Assembly: GCA_026390195.1 (NCBI GenBank) | Contig: JAPLGK010000024.1 | Span: forward strand, 1 to 51,768 | Direction: 5' to 3' | Length of the DNA stretch: 51,768 nt | DNA from: Caldisericota bacterium | GTDB taxonomy: Bacteria > Caldisericota > Caldisericia > Cryosericales > Cryosericaceae | In this document: piece by piece, positions 47,848-51,768 of the stretch | Layout of the letters: each line of letters opens with the position of its first letter | Position numbering within the stretch: position 1 is the stretch's first letter | Notes under the pieces: generated by a model | What the model saw: only the letters and a program-made list of their open reading frames with translations | What the model was told of the DNA's origin: nothing | Databases searched by the model: none | Position numbers and translations under genes: made by a program

Positions 47848-49335
47848 ATGGCAGAGATGAAGGAATGCATTATTGGTATCGACGCGGGGACAGCATCCGT
47901 TAAGGGACTACTGGTCGATGTGTCCGGTACGATTGTCGCAACAGCCTCGGCCCCGCTTCAGCTGTCGACGCCACACCCCGGCTGGGCCGAGCAGAGCCCG
48001 GAAGATTGGTGGAAGGCGACTATTCAGGTCTTGGACACACTCACTGTCGATCGCAATCTCGAGATCCTCGGCGTGTCGATATCCGGTCAGATGCACAGCC
48101 TCGTGCCGCTCGATGCGGCCGGTGACGTCGTGCGTCCCGCCATCCTCTGGTGTGACCAGCGCACACAGCAGGAGTGTGTTGAACTGACTGAGGCCTGCGG
48201 TGGCGAGCAGGAAGTCATCAAGGCATTCGGCAATCCCGTGCTGACAGGATTCACTGCGCCAAAGCTGCTGTGGCTTCGTGCCAACGAACCTGACAACTTT
48301 ACCCGCATCGCGCGGTTCTGCCTGCCCAAAGACTACCTCGTCCTGAAGTTGACCGGCCGGCTCGCCATCGAAGCTTCCGATGCTTCTGGCACGTCACTCT
48401 ACCGCGTGCGCGAGGGCGTGTGGGACGATCACATCCTCGACGTCCTGACGGTCCGGCGTTTGATGCTGCCGGACCTGGTGGGTGTCGGTTCGGTCATCGG
48501 AGCGATCACCTGCCCGGACCTGCCTCGGCTCAATGGTGTTCCGGTCGTCGCCGGAGGAGCGGACAATGCGGCGTCTGCGTTCGGGTGCGGCGTCGAGAAG
48601 CCTGGAGATACGGTCATCAGCCTGGGGACCAGCGGTACTGTCGTGGCCGTTACGGCCACGCCGAGCCCCGACCTCACTGGTCGGGTCCACCTGTTCAGTC
48701 ATGTCACGAAGGACTGCTACTACCACATGGCGGTCATCCTTTCGGCCGCGGGAGCGCTCGACTGGTTCCGGCAGCGCTTCGCTCAGAACCTTTCCTATGG
48801 TCGTATCGAGGAGATGGTCGGACAGAGCCCGGTGGGCAGCAACGGCGTCGTGTTCCTTCCATACCTCAACGGTGAACGGACGCCTCATCGGGACCCTGAT
48901 GCCCGGGGTGTTCTCTATGGCATGAGCTCGTTCAACAGCCAGGGCGATATCCTGCGTGCGGTGCACGAAGGCGTCATCTTTGCACTGCGCGAGGGTGCCG
49001 AAAGCATCGCAGACATGGGGACTCCGATGACCAGCGTGCGTGTCGTCGGGGGAGGGTCGCACTCTCGTCTCTGGTGCCAGATGCTGGCGGACAATTTCGG
49101 GATGCCCATCTGGAGTCCTCTGGTGGATGAGGGGGCAGCCTACGGGTCTGCTCGTCTGGCAGCCAACGCGGTGGGGCTGGACACGTCCCGATGGGTGAAG
49201 CTGGTGGAGCGGTATGACCCTGACGCGTCGCGCAGACAGCAATACGATCCATGGTTTGCACAGTACAAGGCGCTGTACAGGGTACTGAAGGAGCAGTTCA
49301 AAGATACCAGACGGGTCGCTGAACAGCGAAGCTAG
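47848..49335 (+). CDS. xylB: Xylulokinase
   Basis: 495 residues, FGGY carbohydrate kinase. 'IGIDAGTASVKGLLVD' (ATP/substrate loop), the xylulose-specific 'SISGQMHSLVPLD' and 'LWCDQRTQ', 'GGADNAASAFGCG', 'SLGTSGTVVAVT', and 'VVGGGSHSRLWCQMLADNFG' (parts: VVGGGSHSRLW). Phosphorylates D-xylulose to xylulose-5-phosphate for the pentose-phosphate pathway. First gene of the operon; TAGGAG about 10 bases before ATG. xylA follows 16 bases later. Confidence 0.93.
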   Translation: MAEMKECIIGIDAGTASVKGLLVDVSGTIVATASAPLQLSTPHPGWAEQSPEDWWKATIQVLDTLTVDRNLEILGVSISGQMHSLVPLDAAGDVVRPAILWCDQRTQQECVELTEACGGEQEVIKAFGNPVLTGFTAPKLLWLRANEPDNFTRIARFCLPKDYLVLKLTGRLAIEASDASGTSLYRVREGVWDDHILDVLTVRRLMLPDLVGVGSVIGAITCPDLPRLNGVPVVAGGADNAASAFGCGVEKPGDTVISLGTSGTVVAVTATPSPDLTGRVHLFSHVTKDCYYHMAVILSAAGALDWFRQRFAQNLSYGRIEEMVGQSPVGSNGVVFLPYLNGERTPHRDPDARGVLYGMSSFNSQGDILRAVHEGVIFALREGAESIADMGTPMTSVRVVGGGSHSRLWCQMLADNFGMPIWSPLVDEGAAYGSARLAANAVGLDTSRWVKLVERYDPDASRRQQYDPWFAQYKALYRVLKEQFKDTRRVAEQRS

Positions 49336-49351
49336 ACACGCGGAGGTAGTC

Positions 49352-50671
49352 ATGGTGTTCAAGGACATCGGCACAATTGGGTACGAGGGCAGAGACTCGA
49401 AGAACCCTCTTGCGTTCAAGTACTACAAGGCAGACGAGGTCGTCCTCGGCCGCGCGATGGCCAACTGGACGCGGTTTGCCGCCGCTTACTGGCATACGCT
49501 GGGAGCGGACGGAACTGACATGTTCGGGTGGGGCACCATGCAGCGGCCATGGACGACGATCAGCGACCCCATGGACAAGGCGAAAGTCAAGGTCGACGCC
49601 ATCTTCGAGTTCTGCGAGAAGCTCGGCATACCGTTCTTCTGCTTCCACGACAGGGACATTGCGCCGGAAGGGGACACACTGCGGGAGACCAATCGCAACC
49701 TGGACGTCATCGTCGAGCTGATTGAGGACCACATGAAGATGAGCCCAGTCCGCCTGCTGTGGGGCACCGCCAACATGTTCAGCAATCCCAGGTTCGTTCA
49801 CGGTGTGGCCACTTCCTGCAACGCCGACATTTTTGCGTTTGCTGCCGGCCAGGTCAAGCACATGCTCGAGGTCAGCAAGCGCCTCGGCGGACAGAACTAT
49901 GTCTTCTGGGGTGGCCGCGAGGGGTATGAGACCCTGCTCAACACCGACTCTAGGCTTGAGCAGGACAACATGGCCCGGTTCTTCCGCATGGCTGTCGATT
50001 ACGCCAAGGACATCGGGTTCACCGGCCAGTTCCTCATCGAACCTAAGGCCTTCGAGCCGTCTAAACATCAGTACGACTTCGATGCTGCGAACGCACTCGC
50101 CTTCCTACGTGGCTACGGTCTTGACTCCTTCTTCAAGTTCAATATTGAGGCGAACCATGCCACGCTCGCAGGTCACACCTTCCAGCACGAGCTCCGGTAT
50201 TGCCGCATCAACGGGATGTTGGGCAGCGTCGACGCCAACCAGGGCGATCCTCTTCTTGGTTGGGATACTGACCAGATGCCGACTGACGCGTATACTTCCA
50301 CACTCGCGATGGTGGAAGTCATCAAGAATAGCGGCCTTCAGCCCGGCGGACTGAACTTTGACGCCAAGGTACGCCGCGCGTCGTTTGAGCTCGACGACCT
50401 GTTCATCGGGCACATTGCTGGCATGGACACCTTTGCTCTGGGTTTGAGAGCGGCTGCGAAGCTCATCGAAAGCGGCGAGCTGGACGGATTTGTCGAACAG
50501 CGCTATGTGTCCTATGCTACTGGTATCGGTAAGGACATCGTGGACGGGAAAGCGGATTTCCGAAGCCTTGAAGCTTATATCCTCGACAGACAGCCGGCGT
50601 CCAGCCGTTCGGGCCGGCAGGAGTACCTGGAGACGCTCGTGACGCAGGCAATCGTGGACTGCCTGCATTAG
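49352..50671 (+). CDS. xylA: Xylose isomerase
   Basis: 439 residues, class II length with the N-terminal extension. 'FKYYKADEVVLGR', 'FCFHDRDIAPEGDTL' (catalytic His and Asp), 'VFWGGREGYETLLNTD' (metal-binding Glu region), 'IEPKAFEPSKHQYDFD' and 'NIEANHATLAGHTFQHEL' (metal ligands). Converts D-xylose to D-xylulose. GGAGG 6 bases before ATG. Between xylB and the transporter gene, so uptake, isomerisation and phosphorylation are encoded together. Confidence 0.96.
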   Translation: MVFKDIGTIGYEGRDSKNPLAFKYYKADEVVLGRAMANWTRFAAAYWHTLGADGTDMFGWGTMQRPWTTISDPMDKAKVKVDAIFEFCEKLGIPFFCFHDRDIAPEGDTLRETNRNLDVIVELIEDHMKMSPVRLLWGTANMFSNPRFVHGVATSCNADIFAFAAGQVKHMLEVSKRLGGQNYVFWGGREGYETLLNTDSRLEQDNMARFFRMAVDYAKDIGFTGQFLIEPKAFEPSKHQYDFDAANALAFLRGYGLDSFFKFNIEANHATLAGHTFQHELRYCRINGMLGSVDANQGDPLLGWDTDQMPTDAYTSTLAMVEVIKNSGLQPGGLNFDAKVRRASFELDDLFIGHIAGMDTFALGLRAAAKLIESGELDGFVEQRYVSYATGIGKDIVDGKADFRSLEAYILDRQPASSRSGRQEYLETLVTQAIVDCLH

Positions 50672-50677
50672 TACGGG

Positions 50678-50701
50678 GTCCCGTCACAGGAGTGACGGGA
50701 C
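50678..50701 (+). terminator. Hairpin between xylA and xylF
   Basis: GTCCCGTCAC, loop AGGA, GTGACGGGAC; perfect 10-bp stem without T-tract. Could stabilise the upstream message or partly stop transcription. A weaker CTGGCA-ATAA-TGCCAG pair follows at 50779-50794, before the xylF ribosome binding site. Confidence 0.6.
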
Positions 50702-50816
50702 AAACTAGCCCCCTGGGGCTGGGCTTGGTGTTGGCGCGCAAGGTCAGATTGTTTGCCAAGCGTGAGTTTCTATGACACTGGCAATAATGCCAGAATCTTT
50801 CAAGGAGGAATGGCTC

Positions 50817-51768
50817 ATGAAGAGAACGTCTAGGGCAATCGTCGTACTGCTTGCCGCAATGCTGTTTGTCTCGGTCCTCGCAGGGTGCAAGACTGGCACT
50901 ATCACCCCCGTGGAGAAGAAGCTGAAGATTGGCCTGTCGCTTGCCACGCTGCAGGAAGAGCGGTGGGTCAGGGACAAGGATCGTATCACCAAGGATTGTG
51001 CTGACCAGGGCATCGAGCTGTTGACGCAGGTCGCCAACATGGATGCCGCTCTGCAGGAGAGCCAATGTGACCAAATGCTCACCTCGGGCATCAACGTCCT
51101 CATCATTGCAGCACAGGATTCCGCTGCTGCTGCAACGATCGTCGACAAGGCGCATGCCGCTGGCGTCAAGGTCATCTCCTATGACCGCTTGATCATGAAT
51201 ACGTCCAACGTCGACGTCTACATCTCATTTGATGGCGTGCAGGTTGGCGTGCTCCAGGGTAAGTGGCTTACCAAGGCTGTTCCGAAGGGCAACTACGCTA
51301 TTCTTTCCGGCGCCCCGACCGACAACAATGCTAAGCTCTTCAAGCAGGGAGCCATGAGCATCATCCAGCCTCTTGTCGACAGTGGTGCCATCAAGATTGT
51401 TGCCGAACAGCCAGTTGTTGAGTGGAAGCCCGAGAATGCACTGAAGATCATGGAGAACGCACTGACGGCCAACAAGAACAACATCCAGGGCGTCCTCGCT
51501 CCGAACGACGGCACAGCCGGCGGCTGCATCCAGGCGCTCGCCGCTCAGGGTCTCAAGATTCCAATCACCGGTCAGGACGCTGAACTGGCTGCTGCCCAGC
51601 GTATCGTGAAGGGCACTCAGGGCATGACTGTCTTCAAGGACACGCGTATGCTTGGCGATGCTGCAGTCGAAGCGGCCAAGTCGATGTTTGGTGGGTATAC
51701 TCTCGCGAATGCGAACCAGACCGTCAATAACAACACGGTGGATGTACCTTCCATCCTGCTGGTCCCTA
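50817..51768 (+). CDS. xylF: D-xylose ABC transporter binding lipoprotein, N-terminal part
   Basis: At least 317 residues; runs off the right edge. Signal peptide with lipobox 'SVLAGC' (Cys about 24). Periplasmic-binding-protein type I fold of the sugar group: 'KIGLSLATLQEERW', 'LIIAAQDSAAAATIVDKAH', 'VKVISYDRLIMN' (the YDR of xylose-binding proteins), 'YISFDGVQVGVLQG', 'VLAPNDGTAGGCIQAL', 'ITGQDAE'. Captures xylose outside the membrane. AAGGAGG 8 bases before ATG 50817. xylG and xylH are expected beyond the window. Confidence 0.92.
   Translation, partial: MKRTSRAIVVLLAAMLFVSVLAGCKTGTITPVEKKLKIGLSLATLQEERWVRDKDRITKDCADQGIELLTQVANMDAALQESQCDQMLTSGINVLIIAAQDSAAAATIVDKAHAAGVKVISYDRLIMNTSNVDVYISFDGVQVGVLQGKWLTKAVPKGNYAILSGAPTDNNAKLFKQGAMSIIQPLVDSGAIKIVAEQPVVEWKPENALKIMENALTANKNNIQGVLAPNDGTAGGCIQALAAQGLKIPITGQDAELAAAQRIVKGTQGMTVFKDTRMLGDAAVEAAKSMFGGYTLANANQTVNNNTVDVPSILLVP

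Overview
The window is a GC-rich (about 60% by eye) bacterial chromosome segment with about 46 supported protein genes on both strands. I see no rRNA, tRNA, CRISPR array, integrase or transposase. Gene content suggests an anaerobic or microaerobic heterotroph: a xylose operon, oligopeptide uptake, and a biotin-type carboxyltransferase. Its envelope style is unusual, with SLH domains, copper-amine-oxidase-N 'stalk' domains and zinc-ribbon membrane proteins. A Caldisericota-like lineage is my best guess, with low confidence, because no phylogenetic marker is present. Most promoters I found read TTGaca-N16-TAtacT, and several start right at the start codon, implying leaderless mRNAs.

Layout. 1-1080 is lower in GC and holds the end of a ketopantoate-reductase-like gene and a divergent plsY. 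1.3-4.3 kb holds a frameshifted remnant, a DUF3795 protein, a membrane glycosyltransferase and a double-GNAT protein. 4.36-8.8 kb (minus) is a tightly overlapping operon: GNAT, M28-type peptidase, kinase-phosphatase (Pnkp without ligase), SDR. 9.17-12.4 kb is a BtuFCD/FecBCD-type ABC operon whose binding protein carries a stalk domain. 12.4-16.6 kb holds a small P-loop kinase, a CrtC/AttH-like protein, an ATC-hydrolase-family protein, and an ArsR-CDF metal efflux pair. 16.6-18.0 kb holds a secreted DOMON protein facing a four-helix b561-like protein, a likely transmembrane electron-transfer pair. 18.2-20.2 kb holds a BI-1 protein and a G5/3D wall-active protein. 20.4-22.5 kb (minus) is lysA followed by a flavodoxin-PNPOx fusion. 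22.9-27.5 kb holds small membrane or secreted proteins and a PycB/OadA carboxyltransferase.

27.9-34.1 kb is a five-gene oligopeptide ABC operon. Its middle 4.2 kb (about 28270-32450) changes abruptly to low GC, with both borders inside genes. This is the clearest mosaic signal in the window. 34.2-39.9 kb holds a zinc-ribbon protein, a second plsY, a lipoprotein, a DUF2202 protein, a DUF134-NifX fusion under a perfect palindromic operator, an Mrp-type ATPase with an altered P-loop, and a CGGC protein. 39.9-43.0 kb (minus) is a two-component system; its kinase seems to carry three copies of one extracytoplasmic module. 43.2-47.6 kb holds a YgjP-type metalloprotease, GNAT, flavodoxin, SagB-type nitroreductase, a decayed BNR-repeat gene and a HAD phosphatase. 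47.8-51.8 kb is the xylose operon xylB-xylA-xylF, cut by the window end.

No single classical 'system' stands out. The best candidates for new biology are the triplicated sensor kinase, the split DOMON/b561 pair, the DUF134-NifX fusion with an internal start and its operator, the stalk-SBP fusion, and the intragenic GC mosaic.
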